Assembly (NCBI GenBank): GCA_021777105.1
Contig: JAIQZQ010000112.1
Coordinates: 1-64,000 of the forward strand
Reading direction: 5' to 3'
DNA length: 64,000 nt
Source of the DNA: Candidatus Anammoxibacter sp.
GTDB lineage: Bacteria > Planctomycetota > Brocadiia > Brocadiales > Anammoxibacteraceae
Made by a program: the position numbers and the translations under genes. This document shows positions 19,321 to 29,225 of this stretch, one piece after another; within the stretch, counting starts at the first letter, position 1; every line of letters begins with the position of its first letter. The notes under the pieces were generated by a model. The model saw only the letters and a list, made by a program, of their open reading frames with translations, searched no databases and had not been told where the DNA came from.

Positions 19321-22300
19321 ATGTTTGACGGCGACGTAAGAAAACATGTTCAACGCATTGAGAGAATTACGATTTTATCACTGCTCTTATTATCTGCTTT
19401 GTTTTGTTTATTACGCATCGATGTTGCGTTTTCGAAAAACGCTATCACAAATACAACGGTCGGCAATGGAACTGGAAATACCGTTGGGGGTTTTAGCATT
19501 CCCAATCTCACAACTTCTAATATTAATATCGGCAGGAAATTTGATATAGGCTTATCTATAACAAGAGACGGTTCAACTATATATACAGTTAGCGGAAGGG
19601 ACCCTGGAGTTTTAGTCATAAATGCGGCAACGGGAGCCGTTATAAAAACTATAGATCCCGACAACAAATCTGAGACGTTTAATGATGTGATGGTTATAGA
19701 TGATTATCTTTATCTATGCGATACTCGTAATTTGCAAATAATGTCATTAGAGCATGAAATTATAATGAATTCGTTCAGGTTTACCTCGGGAGGAGGAGGC
19801 GGCACAGATCTTGCGAGGATAATTTTATCTCCAGACAGAAAAACAGTTTATGCTATGTCCGGCACAGGACGAAATATTTTGGTTATTGACACTGCAACAC
19901 AAGACCTAATTAGTTCAGTAGACGTATTTATAAACGGAAACGCGCCAAGTGATATGGCAATTTCACCTTCCGGCGATAAAATTTATGTAGTTTCTGATAA
20001 AAACACAACAGACGTTTTTAGCGGTTGGCTTAGTATTATAGACACAAAATCATTAAGTGTAATTTCAACACGTCATATTGCGCAGGAGGATAGCTGGCAC
20101 GTAAGAGTAGATGTGCGACCAAGCGACGGCAATGTTTACATCTTATATGATGAGATCTTCTCTAATAAGCATGCAATAGCGGTTCTGGATGCTTTAGGCA
20201 ATGATATAAATACCCTAACCTTCCCTTCCGGCGAATTTTGGAATTTAGCTTTTAGTAAAGATAGCAACTTTTTAATTGTAGAAGACCAAATAATTGACAT
20301 AAATACCTCTGAATCTCGCGGTATTAATTTGCAGTCTTCTACTCACAGGATAATTTCTTCATTTAACGGCGTTAATATTTTAATAATCAACGGCGATGTT
20401 ATTACTATTTTAAAAGGCTTTAACAGTGTAACAAGTCCGGCGGGTCCAAATCTAACTCCAACGCCAACACCGGCGGGGCCTACCCCAATTATTACACCGA
20501 CGCCTCCCCTAACTCCAATTGTCACGCCGACTCCAACGCCAGGCCCTGACGCAAAACCCAGGGCGGCCTTTAAGGCCGATCCTGTTTCCGGTCTGGCGCC
20601 TCTAAGGGTAAAGTTTACAGACGAGTCAACAGGCAATCCCTCAAGTTGGATATGGAATTTTGGAGACGGCGATCTGGGCAATAAAAAGAACCCGATTCAT
20701 GTATACAAGGCAGCCGGAGTGTATTCAGTGGAACTTACCGTAAGCAACAGCGAAGGAAAGGATACAGTCATTCGCAAAGACCTTATTGAAGCAGTTGGGA
20801 CCGGGGACATTTCAAATTGCGTGGCGGAATTTAATGCAAAACCGGAATCCGGCCTTGCGCCGCTGACCGTGAAATTTGACGATCTTTCAACCGGCAAACC
20901 GGCAAGCTGGACGTGGGATTTTGGCGACGGCGATTTGGCCAAAACCCGAAACCCATCGCACACATATAGAAAGGCGGGCACATACACCGTATCGTTATCT
21001 GTGAGCACATCGTGCGGGGAAGAGACAGTGACTAAAAAAGACCTTATCAGCGTAAAGGCCGGCAAAGAGGTAATAGCGGACTTTAAAGTGAACGCAAGAT
21101 CCGGGCTGGCGCAGTTTCAGGTGGAGTTTGAAGACCTCTCATCAGGCGGGCCGGAAAGTTGGGCGTGGGATTTTGGCGACGGCAACGCAAGCGGGGATCA
21201 GCATCCAACGCACACATATAAAAATCCCGGCGTCTACTCCCCAAGCCTTAAGGTAAGCAACTCAAACGGATCCGACGCTATAACAAAACCCGAGCTTATA
21301 GAAGTGGAGTCAACAAGTCCGCCCAGGGCGGACTTTACCGCGGCGCCTCAAGCGGGATTCGGCCCTTTGCAGGTAAAGTTTAGAGACAGGTCAACGGGCA
21401 ACGTGTCCGGCTGGGCATGGGACTTTGGCGACGGTACGCAGAGCAGCCTGCGCAACCCTGTGCATGCCTACCTTTCCCCGGACAAGTACACGGTTAAACT
21501 GATAGCAAGCGGTTCAAGCGGCAGCGCGGATAAAACGGAACGCGGTTTAATAGAAGTGTTGGAAGGATCGGCGCCGACAGCGGCGTTTACAGGCGAGCCC
21601 CGTTCCGGTTTTGCGCCTTTGACTGTTCAGTTTAAGGATATATCGGGCGGCAAGGTAAGCTCGTGGGCATGGGAGTTTGGAGACGGCGGAAAAAGCCGCG
21701 ATCAAAACCCAACGCATGTTTATGAGCGCGTCGGAGTTTACAGCGTTAAACTAACCTCAAGCGGAGCCGAAGGCTCGGCTGAAAAAGAAGAGACGGACTT
21801 TATAGAAGCGCTTGACAAAGGAACAGCGGCTGATTTTACAGCGGACCGCACAACACGCATAAAAGGCGAAACCGGGGAGTATGTGGTTAAATTTAAAGAC
21901 CTCTCATCAAGTTCACACGGCAAAATAGCAAAATGGTTCTGGAGTTTTGGAGACAAAGGCGGCGGAGCAAGCGCCCAGCCCAACCCTGAACATGTTTTTA
22001 ACTGCGATAACAATAGCGACGTATTTACCGTGAGCTTGACAATATTTGATTCGGAAAACAATGTTGCCAATGAAGTGAAGCCGGCGTTTATAAGTTGCGA
22101 AGAGGTGGAAGTTGTTGAAGCCGACGCCGCGCCGGATGCAACGCCCGACCCAAACCCCGGAGCGCCCCTTGCAGCCGAATTCAGGGCTGAAAACACAAAC
22201 GGCCCGGCTCCGCTTGAAGTCAGGTTCATAGACGAGTCAAAAGGATCTCCAAAATCATGGTCATGGGACTTTGGCGACGGCGAGGAGAGCGCGGAGCGTA

Positions 22301-22827
22301 ATCCATCGCATATATACACCTCAAAAGGGAAATACACCGTTGGTTTAATAGTGTCAAACGACTCAGGCATAGACAGCATAACAAAGAAAAAACTTATAAA
22401 TGTTAAAAAGGGCGAAGGCGGCAAAGGTTGCCCCGCCTCGGTCGCGCTGGAAAACGAAGCCGGCGCACCGTCTTACTCCCGCAAACTCAACGCATTAAGA
22501 TTGTTCAGGGATAATGTGATAGGCAATACGGTTGCGGGATTAAAGCTGATAAAGTATTATTACTACCACTCAACGGAAGTTGAAGATATACTAAACGCCG
22601 ATCCGGAGCTTAAAGCAGACGCATCTGAAGTCCTGAACCGTTTAATCATAGAGCTTCAAAACTTTTCAAGCCGCAACACGATTAAACAGGTTGTAAACAA
22701 ATTCCTGTCTCCGGGGCTGGTTTCAGATGCAACCGCCCTGCTTGATAAAATAGCGGCGCGAGGAAGCGATGAATTAAAGGCGGCGATTGGAGAAGCGAGA
22801 GGGATGATGGAAGCGCGTAGCGAATAG
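19321..22827 (+). CDS. Secreted beta-propeller plus seven-PKD protein, tandem paralog
   Basis: This 1168-residue protein starts 36 bp after the preceding gene, with GAAAGGATATT ahead of the ATG, so the two are probably co-transcribed. A hydrophobic segment (ITILSLLLLSALFCLL, residues ~17-32) acts as a signal peptide or signal anchor. Residues ~60-364 are a propeller that is much more diverged than YVTN repeats (SPDRKTVYAMSG and SPSGDKIYVVSD blades). A Pro/Thr stalk, seven PKD repeats (~413-1028) and the helical C-terminal module (~1035-1168) follow, almost the same in sequence as in the gene at 14140. The N-terminus therefore varies over a shared stalk and tail. Surface-exposed; ligand unknown. 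Confidence 0.9.
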   Translation: MFDGDVRKHVQRIERITILSLLLLSALFCLLRIDVAFSKNAITNTTVGNGTGNTVGGFSIPNLTTSNINIGRKFDIGLSITRDGSTIYTVSGRDPGVLVINAATGAVIKTIDPDNKSETFNDVMVIDDYLYLCDTRNLQIMSLEHEIIMNSFRFTSGGGGGTDLARIILSPDRKTVYAMSGTGRNILVIDTATQDLISSVDVFINGNAPSDMAISPSGDKIYVVSDKNTTDVFSGWLSIIDTKSLSVISTRHIAQEDSWHVRVDVRPSDGNVYILYDEIFSNKHAIAVLDALGNDINTLTFPSGEFWNLAFSKDSNFLIVEDQIIDINTSESRGINLQSSTHRIISSFNGVNILIINGDVITILKGFNSVTSPAGPNLTPTPTPAGPTPIITPTPPLTPIVTPTPTPGPDAKPRAAFKADPVSGLAPLRVKFTDESTGNPSSWIWNFGDGDLGNKKNPIHVYKAAGVYSVELTVSNSEGKDTVIRKDLIEAVGTGDISNCVAEFNAKPESGLAPLTVKFDDLSTGKPASWTWDFGDGDLAKTRNPSHTYRKAGTYTVSLSVSTSCGEETVTKKDLISVKAGKEVIADFKVNARSGLAQFQVEFEDLSSGGPESWAWDFGDGNASGDQHPTHTYKNPGVYSPSLKVSNSNGSDAITKPELIEVESTSPPRADFTAAPQAGFGPLQVKFRDRSTGNVSGWAWDFGDGTQSSLRNPVHAYLSPDKYTVKLIASGSSGSADKTERGLIEVLEGSAPTAAFTGEPRSGFAPLTVQFKDISGGKVSSWAWEFGDGGKSRDQNPTHVYERVGVYSVKLTSSGAEGSAEKEETDFIEALDKGTAADFTADRTTRIKGETGEYVVKFKDLSSSSHGKIAKWFWSFGDKGGGASAQPNPEHVFNCDNNSDVFTVSLTIFDSENNVANEVKPAFISCEEVEVVEADAAPDATPDPNPGAPLAAEFRAENTNGPAPLEVRFIDESKGSPKSWSWDFGDGEESAERNPSHIYTSKGKYTVGLIVSNDSGIDSITKKKLINVKKGEGGKGCPASVALENEAGAPSYSRKLNALRLFRDNVIGNTVAGLKLIKYYYYHSTEVEDILNADPELKADASEVLNRLIIELQNFSSRNTIKQVVNKFLSPGLVSDATALLDKIAARGSDELKAAIGEARGMMEARSE

Positions 22828-23094
22828 AGCAAAGAGCGGAGCGCGAAGGGCGGAGCGCAATGTAGTGTAGGCGTGTCCCCGCGCCGTGGCGGTTGGGAGT
22901 GATTATTGCGTTTGTCCAAAAGGCAAAAGCGAATATTGAACAAGGAACAACGAACTCCGAATTTTGAATTTTGAATTTTGAAGTGAAAGCGAAGAGCGGA
23001 GATCGGGTATAATGGATCCTGAAATTTAGACTACCCCTTAAGTTACATTTTGCTATAATTTCTAGTTAACAAAAATTCACGAAAAGGAGGCAAA

Positions 23095-23279
23095 ATGCAA
23101 AAAAATATAGTCCAAATTTTAAGAGTAAAGTAGTACTTGAAACGATAAAACAATGGAGGAATTATCGTCAACATACACGGAATAATAAATTTAACAAAAG
23201 TCCTGAAGGAGGTGATATAAAAAGTTATCTACATTTTGGAGGAGTTATCAGTCCCCCCCCCCCTCAACGTGACTGTTAA
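23095..23279 (+). pseudogene. Remnant of an IS3-family transposase OrfA
   Basis: After GAAAAGGAGG and an ATG at 23095, the frame shifts by one base. It then reads KKYSPNFKSKVVLETIK, the classic start of IS3/IS911-type OrfA proteins (YSPEFKxKVVLEAL). The frame stops at 23277-23279 after about 59 codons, and the expected helix-turn-helix continuation is missing. A run of eleven C residues lies at 23253-23263. The rest of 22828-23379 shows only repeats such as TTTTGAATTTTGAA and no gene. Inactive element scar. Confidence 0.6.
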
Positions 23280-23379
23280 TAATAGTTTTATATGGTTCGT
23301 TGAATGTAACTAAAAAACTTCATTTTTTAGTCTTGATTTTGGGTTCACTTTACTAAAAAGAAATTGAGAGGTAAAAGTT

Positions 23380-25986
23380 ATGGAGAAAATTTTATTTAAT
23401 TTTAGATCTAGTTTGTTTTATAAGAAATTAAAATCCGGTTTATCAATGCTGCCGGTCATTATTACAGCATCTTTCTGCTTGAATTTATTAAGTCCTTGTT
23501 TTCTGGTTAATGCACAAACTCTGACTGACACAATTAATCTCAATTTATTGTCAGGAGCTAAAAATGGTGTGGGTTCTCGGGGCGTTGCAATAAATAAAAA
23601 TACAAGCTTGTTGTATGTTGCAAATGTTTATACTGATAATATAAGCGTAATAGATGGAACGAGTAATAGTGTAGTCGCTACTGTTGATGTGGGGCATGGA
23701 CCTTCTGGAGTGGCCGTAAACAATGTAACGAACAGGGTTTATGTTACAAATATTGGCAGTGACAGTGTAAGCGTAATAGATGGCGCAAGTAATAGTGTAA
23801 TTAATACTATTGATGTTGGGGATACACCTGAGGCTATAGCCGTAAACAAAATAACGAACACGGTGTATGTCGTAAATGTTCTTAGTAAAAATGTTAGCGT
23901 AATAGATGGAGTGAGTAATAGTGTGATAGCCACTGTTGATCTTGGAGAGCCGCCTTCCGGAGTGGCCGTAGGAGTGGCTGTAAACGAAATAACGAACAGG
24001 ATTTATGTTGCTAGTCCTGAGGATGACTTTGGTGATGGCGGATTCTTCTTCGTAATAGATGGAAGAAGTAATAGTGTTATAGACATAGATACACTAAGTG
24101 GTTCTATTGCAGGAGTGGCCGTAAATGAAGTAACGAACAGAGTGTATGCTGTAGAGAATTATGGTAATGTAATCGTGCGAGATGGCGTGAGTGATAGTTT
24201 GATTACCAATATTGATCTTGGTATACCATCTTCTTTTACTATAGCTGTAAATGAAATAACAAACAGGGTTTATGTTGTTCATAAATCTGACAACATAGTA
24301 ACTGTAATAGATGGGGCAAGTAATAGTGTGATTACCACTATTAAAGTAAATAGCCGGGCACAAGCTCCTAGATTATTAAGAGATATAACCGTAAACGAAA
24401 TAACAAACATGGTTTATGTTACTGATGAGTTTCTCAACACCGTATACGTAATAGATGGGTCGAGTAATAGTGTAGTAGCTACTGTTGATGTGGGGGATAG
24501 ACCTGAAGGAATAGCTGTTAACGATGCAACAAACATGGTTTATGCTGCTATCATAGATAACAACAATGTAAGTGTAATAGATGGGACAGGCAATAGTGTA
24601 GTCGCTACTGCCGATGTGGGGCTTGGGCCTAAAGGAGTGGCCGTAAACAAAGTAACGAACAGGGTTTATGTTGCAAATTCTTTCAGTAACAATGTAGACG
24701 TAATAGATGGGCCAAGTAATAGTGTAGTCGCTACTGTTGATGTTGGGGATTTCCCTAAAAGAATAGCTGTTAACGACGCAACAAACAGGGTTTATAACAG
24801 TCATGATCCAGACACAGTAACTGTAATAGATGGGTCAAGTAATAGTGTAGCTGCTGCTGTTGTGCGTGGAGGAGGACGTAAAGGAATAGCTATTAACGAT
24901 GCAACAAACATGGTTTATACTTCTAATCACAGCACAGTAAGCGTAATAGATGGGGCGAGCAATAGTGTAGTAGCTACTGTTGATATCGGGGATCAGCATG
25001 AAGGAATAGCTGTAAATAAAATAACAAACAGGGTTTATGTTGCCAACTTTGGTGATGGCACAGTAAGCGTAATAGATGGGTTAAGTAATAGTGTAGTAGC
25101 TACTGTTGATGTGGGGGATGGCCCTGAAGGAATAGCTGTAAATAAAATAACAAACAGGGTTTATGTTGCCAACTTTGGTGATGATACAGTAAGCGTAATA
25201 GATGGGTCGAGTAATAATGTAGTAGCGGCTGTTGATGTGGGGGATGGCCCTGCCGGAGTAGCCGTAAACGAAATGACAAACAAGGTGTACGTTGTTAATA
25301 GATATGACAACACAATAAGTGTTATAGACCCAGCTGAGGTAGCTGGAGAACCTGGAGGAACTGCCCCAAAAGCTGATTTTGACGCGATTAACACTACAGG
25401 GCCAGCGCCATTATTAACTACATTTATCGACCATTCAACAAAGAATCCAGATAAATGGAAGTGGGATTTTGGCGATGGGAGTTCAAGTAGAGACCAAAAC
25501 CCATGGCATGAATATAAAATAGAAGGCGTATTTGATGTTTTATTAACCGCATCTAATGAATTCGGCGAGGACACTAAAAGAAAGAGTAGCCTTGTAAACG
25601 TTAAAAATCCACCGCCTCCGCCAAAAGGAAAATCATTCACCTTTAAATGCGACAAGGATATACACATAGGCGTATCAGGAATTGAAACTATGTATATGGA
25701 GCCGGGCGAGAACGTTGGTTGCGTGATCAAATTAGTAAACCGCAAAACATCCGCGCCGATTCTTGTCTCAATTAATCTCTTAGCTGGTATAAGCCGTAAC
25801 GTAAACATAAAACCAGTTAGAGGATTCACAGACGCCAATGACGAGCTTCATGTCACAATTACAGGAGTTAGCAAAGGCAAGACGTGGGCCGCATGGGCAG
25901 TTCCTAATGATCAGGATAGATTCATGTTTAATAAGAGATCGTATGATAAAGGCCGGGCGTGGGGCATGTTTGTTGATGTGGAGTAG
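23380..25986 (+). CDS. Secreted YVTN beta-propeller protein with one PKD domain
   Basis: This 868-residue protein has a long n-region and hydrophobic core (SMLPVIITASFCLNLL), with cleavage probable near VNA-QT (about residue 46). Residues ~50-650 hold roughly fourteen propeller repeats of the form GVAVNxxTNRVYVxN...VSVIDGxSNSVVATVDVG, highly alike and encoded by ~126-bp repeating DNA. One PKD repeat (WKWDFGDGSSS) follows at ~662-742. A C-terminal domain at ~750-868 with two Cys residues (FKCDKDIHIG, GENVGCVIKL) resembles no family I can name. GAGAGGT precedes the ATG and a terminator follows the stop. It lacks the helical tail of the neighbouring PKD proteins. Its codon and repeat texture is more AT-rich than theirs, suggesting a separate origin. 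Confidence 0.9.
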   Translation: MEKILFNFRSSLFYKKLKSGLSMLPVIITASFCLNLLSPCFLVNAQTLTDTINLNLLSGAKNGVGSRGVAINKNTSLLYVANVYTDNISVIDGTSNSVVATVDVGHGPSGVAVNNVTNRVYVTNIGSDSVSVIDGASNSVINTIDVGDTPEAIAVNKITNTVYVVNVLSKNVSVIDGVSNSVIATVDLGEPPSGVAVGVAVNEITNRIYVASPEDDFGDGGFFFVIDGRSNSVIDIDTLSGSIAGVAVNEVTNRVYAVENYGNVIVRDGVSDSLITNIDLGIPSSFTIAVNEITNRVYVVHKSDNIVTVIDGASNSVITTIKVNSRAQAPRLLRDITVNEITNMVYVTDEFLNTVYVIDGSSNSVVATVDVGDRPEGIAVNDATNMVYAAIIDNNNVSVIDGTGNSVVATADVGLGPKGVAVNKVTNRVYVANSFSNNVDVIDGPSNSVVATVDVGDFPKRIAVNDATNRVYNSHDPDTVTVIDGSSNSVAAAVVRGGGRKGIAINDATNMVYTSNHSTVSVIDGASNSVVATVDIGDQHEGIAVNKITNRVYVANFGDGTVSVIDGLSNSVVATVDVGDGPEGIAVNKITNRVYVANFGDDTVSVIDGSSNNVVAAVDVGDGPAGVAVNEMTNKVYVVNRYDNTISVIDPAEVAGEPGGTAPKADFDAINTTGPAPLLTTFIDHSTKNPDKWKWDFGDGSSSRDQNPWHEYKIEGVFDVLLTASNEFGEDTKRKSSLVNVKNPPPPPKGKSFTFKCDKDIHIGVSGIETMYMEPGENVGCVIKLVNRKTSAPILVSINLLAGISRNVNIKPVRGFTDANDELHVTITGVSKGKTWAAWAVPNDQDRFMFNKRSYDKGRAWGMFVDVE

Positions 25987-26018
25987 AATCGAAGTCAACA
26001 TAACAGTTATAAAGCAAT

Positions 26019-26067
26019 AAAGGCCGTCCATAATCAGCGATTTAGTCTGATTTGGGCGGCCTTTTTT
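26019..26067 (+). terminator. Rho-independent terminator
   Basis: AAAGGCCGTCCATAATCAG pairs with CTGATTTGGGCGGCCTTT (17 of 19 positions) and ends in a T-run, 33 bp after the stop of the YVTN-PKD gene. Confidence 0.85.
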
Positions 26068-26070
26068 TAT

Positions 26071-26637
26071 ATAAAGAACTGCATAATTGAAGTGACATAT
26101 CCAAATGTCATCTGAACACAATACATTGGCGACAATTCACATGCCCCGTGAGGCAAATACACAGCGCAACTAATAGTTAACAGCAAAAGCAGAGAAATAG
26201 ACGCTAAGATTTTTGAAAATATGATTGAAGCGCTTTCAACGAAAAAGCCTGAAGGAAGAAATTGCCTTGGCTCGTCAATATTGCCGGAACAAATCAAAAC
26301 AAATACACTGGATACACTCAGACTGTTCAGGGACAATGTGATGTCAAACACGGTAGCCGGATTAAAATTGATAAAGCTCTACTATAAACACTCCAATGAA
26401 GTCTCGGCTATTATCAATAGCGACAACGGGCTTAAGACAAGGGCTATTGACGCGCTAAAACATCTATCCGAGACCGCCGCACACTCAAACGAACCTAACG
26501 CAAAAGATTTCGTCAACAATGCAATCCCAATGTGGCTTGAAAGGGAGATTAATAGCATAATTGACCAAATCGTCGAACAAGGCAGCAAGGAGTTGAAAGC
26601 GGCGATTGATGAGGCCAAGGGATTGGTGTATGAATGA
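26071..26637 (+). pseudogene. Decayed copy of a surface-protein C-terminus
   Basis: The last 138 codons (ATG at 26221) match the helical tail of the proteins at 3358, 14140 and 19321: DTLRLFRDNVMSNTVAG, then LIKLYYKHSNEVSAI. Upstream, the same frame continues as protein-like sequence (TQYIGDNSHAP, GKYTAQLIVNSKSREID) but is broken by TGA codons at 26113-26115 and 26149-26151, each one C-to-T change from an Arg codon. No signal peptide or Shine-Dalgarno site supports the ATG at 26221. I read it as the end of a former PKD-type gene. A short free-standing protein of 138 residues is the alternative. Confidence 0.6.
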
Positions 26638-26671
26638 TGATTAACGGTCGTTTTTAGCTTGTTTTTAAAAT

Positions 26672-27049
26672 TCAGGCCGTTATTAGGGGAATATTGTATT
26701 GCTTAAATTTTTTATCACAAGTAACTATAGTTAGGCCCTTTATTTGAGCTTGGGCTATAATCAGTCTGTCAAATGGATCTTTATGATAAAATGGAAGGTC
26801 TATAAGCGCTAAGGTATGGCTGATGTCAATTCCCAGAGCGGTAAAATCGTGTCTTGTTAATTCTTCTTCAAAATTGTCGGGGGCTTCAAGTTTGCCGATA
26901 GATTTCTTAATAGCAATCTCCCATGAAGTGGCGGCGCTGACAAAAATCTCGTTTTCTATATTCTCTATTGCTCTAAATGCATCTTGTGAAAGTTTTGTAT
27001 AATCATCAAACCACCATAAAAGGGCGTGAGTATCAAGCAATAATTTCAT
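26672..27049 (-). CDS. vapC: PIN-domain ribonuclease toxin (VapC type)
   Basis: This 125-residue protein has the PIN-domain acidic residues in order: LLLDTHALLWW (Asp near the N-terminus), SWEIAIKKSIGKL (Glu about residue 43) and DPFDRLIIAQA with TCDKKF near the C-terminus. This is the LDTHxLLWW subgroup of VapC toxins, magnesium-dependent RNases acting on RNA of the translation machinery. Its start overlaps the stop of the antitoxin gene by ATGA, the usual coupling in type II toxin-antitoxin pairs. The length is normal for the family. Confidence 0.92.
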   Translation of the reverse strand: MKLLLDTHALLWWFDDYTKLSQDAFRAIENIENEIFVSAATSWEIAIKKSIGKLEAPDNFEEELTRHDFTALGIDISHTLALIDLPFYHKDPFDRLIIAQAQIKGLTIVTCDKKFKQYNIPLITA

Positions 27050-27300
27050 GAATTTCCACCTTCAAACATCTTAACTATTTCGTCATCTTCGTTGTCAAAA
27101 TCATTGGCGATCTCAACTTTGCCTTTCCAACTTCCGCCAGGTTGCCGTTTTTTCTTTCCGTTAAACTCGTTTTGTTTTAGGGGAGTTAATCGCACTAAAG
27201 GGGAGCCTTTATCGCCTAATATTATCTCTTCGCCCGCCAGAGCAAGTTTTATAAGGTCTGGAAGTGTTGCTTCGGCATCTTGTATGCTGGTTATTACCAT
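27046..27300 (-). CDS. Phd/YefM-type antitoxin partner of VapC
   Basis: This 84-residue protein has an N-terminal Phd-like fold (ATLPDLIKLALAGEEIIL, then GSPLVRLTPL) and a flexible toxin-binding tail with GGSWKGKVEIANDFDNEDDE, characteristic of antitoxins paired with this VapC subgroup. GGAGG lies eight bases before the ATG. The pair is probably autoregulated through the N-terminal DNA-binding part. The upstream stretch 27301-27739 contains AT-rich sequence, a partial ACAAAGGACTAAACTGA element also seen at 37613, and no gene. Confidence 0.88.
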   Translation of the reverse strand: MVITSIQDAEATLPDLIKLALAGEEIILGDKGSPLVRLTPLKQNEFNGKKKRQPGGSWKGKVEIANDFDNEDDEIVKMFEGGNS

Positions 27301-27739
27301 CTGTTTTGCCTCCGGGAGTTAGGCCTGATTAATGACGCATTGATAATTAATAAATATTTTCAACATTATTATACCTGAAATGCGTAGATTATTATTGCTT
27401 TTAATTCTATTGTCGTCAATTTAAATTTGTTGAAACAACCGGTCGCCGGACAAAGGACTAAACTGACACAAAAATATATTGTTGAAAACACTAATGCTTG
27501 TTTTGTTGAAAAATTAAATCACCGTAGATCGCCGGTAATAAATTGTTGTATTAAATTGAGTTTTTGATAGACTGTTATGTTCTACATAAAAATACCGCTA
27601 ATGGAGTAAAAGACAACATTATTTGAATATAAAAATGATTATTTTATATAGAACTTAATCAAGGAATAACGAATTTCGAAGTAAAGAGCAAAGGCCTGAT
27701 TTGCTTTTTGCCAATAGCAAACGGCTAATTGCAAACTGT

Positions 27740-29137
27740 TCATTTATATATCATATCAATCCGTTTCCACTTGCCTTGTTTAAACCGGATCATATAGACG
27801 GAGCCTAAAATCAACAGGTTTACAGACGCAAGCCACCAGCCGTATGTTACAGGCATGTTCCAATGCCTTAAAATTAGGAACTCGCCGGGGACAAAAAAGC
27901 AGATAGATACAATCAGGGCGGCATAAACTTTAAACCTGGTATCGCCGGCCCCGGAAAGGCCTGCTCCAAGTATGATATTAAGGGCGTCGGCCATAAGGAA
28001 AAACGGAAGTATTTTGAAAATAGGGATAGCGGCGGCTGAAACCATTGCAAAAGATTCAGCGTCGTCCCCTTTGAAAATATTGATAAAAAGCTCCGGGTAA
28101 AACCAGAACAGCGAGCCTATTATAGCGCCGTATATGGCTGAAATTTTCACTGAATTCTTTGTGACAATAACGGCAACGTCTTTCTTGCCTTTGCCAATGT
28201 ATTGCCCGACAAGTATGGAGGTGGCAATGCCTATGCCGAGCATAGGCATAAACGCCATCATATCCACAAAGATAGTCATTGTGCTTGCGGCCAGCTCAAC
28301 ATCTCCATGCGTTCCAACAAAGAACAGAAAGGCGGAAAAACCGGCAATGTCAAGGAAGTAACGCGTCCCCTCGGGAACTCCGTATTTTATCAGTTTGAAA
28401 AAAAGCTCTTTATTAAATTGACGCAGTTTGTGAATCCTGAACCGAATTCTGTGACTCTTCTGAAAAATAAGGGCAAAATAGATAACTGCTATTATAAATT
28501 GCGTTGAGACGGTGGCAATACCCGCGCCGGTTATACCCAACTCGGGCAAGCCCAGTTTGCCGAATATCAGGATATAATCAAGGCCAATGTTTATTAAAGC
28601 CCCGGCTACCCAGATATACATAATGACTTTTGTTCTGCCCAGTCCGGAAAAAAAAGAGGCAAGCGCCCCTTCGAGCACAACAAGCCCCCCTCCAAACATA
28701 AGAATGGAGAAATAACGGATTTCAAGCTCTATAACGTCCTCTCCATGCCCGGAATGGCGGATAATAAAGTTGCCCACCGGAATCAATGCGACAAGCGCCA
28801 CCGCCGACATTGCGCTAAAGTACAAACCCTGCCATAATGATTTAGAGATTCGCGACGTTTTTTTCGCACCGTAATTTTGAGCGATCAATGTGCTTACATA
28901 ACTGGAAACGCCCTTAAAAAAGCAGATTATTGTAAAACTCAAAATAGCGGCGGGCCCGCTTGCCGCAATGCTATGCGGGCTGTGCCACGACAGAAACATC
29001 CTGTCGGTAAACGTTAACACCGTGTGCGAAGCGTGCGAGGCTATAAGTGGAAATGCGATCATCAATATTTCGCGAGGGCCGCCTTCCATGGCTTTTTCAG
29101 GCATTAAACGTTTAAATATATTTTTATTTGCTCTCAA
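27740..29137 (-). CDS. MATE-family multidrug/cation exporter
   Basis: This 465-residue integral membrane protein has twelve predicted hydrophobic segments. It shows MATE hallmarks: GGPREILMIAFPLI at the start, FTDRMFLSW in the first helix, an internal VEGALASFFSGLGRT segment, and GAGLSGAGDTRF in the second half. It would use a sodium or proton gradient to expel organic cations. The reading begins at a TTG codon supported by AAGGA six bases upstream; the first ATG (MPEKAMEGG) lies eleven codons later and has no site. No adjacent regulator or partner indicates a substrate. Confidence 0.9.
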   Translation of the reverse strand: MRANKNIFKRLMPEKAMEGGPREILMIAFPLIASHASHTVLTFTDRMFLSWHSPHSIAASGPAAILSFTIICFFKGVSSYVSTLIAQNYGAKKTSRISKSLWQGLYFSAMSAVALVALIPVGNFIIRHSGHGEDVIELEIRYFSILMFGGGLVVLEGALASFFSGLGRTKVIMYIWVAGALINIGLDYILIFGKLGLPELGITGAGIATVSTQFIIAVIYFALIFQKSHRIRFRIHKLRQFNKELFFKLIKYGVPEGTRYFLDIAGFSAFLFFVGTHGDVELAASTMTIFVDMMAFMPMLGIGIATSILVGQYIGKGKKDVAVIVTKNSVKISAIYGAIIGSLFWFYPELFINIFKGDDAESFAMVSAAAIPIFKILPFFLMADALNIILGAGLSGAGDTRFKVYAALIVSICFFVPGEFLILRHWNMPVTYGWWLASVNLLILGSVYMIRFKQGKWKRIDMIYK

Positions 29138-29225
29138 TATGTGTCCTTAAATCAGCGCCTAAGTTCAACATGTTTTAATTATTAAAGCCCGAAGGGCTGA
29201 TTTAATATAGCCCAGGGCGACGCCC

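Noticed and set aside
26071..26223. TGA read as selenocysteine in the surface-protein remnant
   Set aside because: There is no selenocysteine insertion-type hairpin after either TGA, no redox motif, and both codons are simple CGA-to-TGA changes. Gene decay is simpler.
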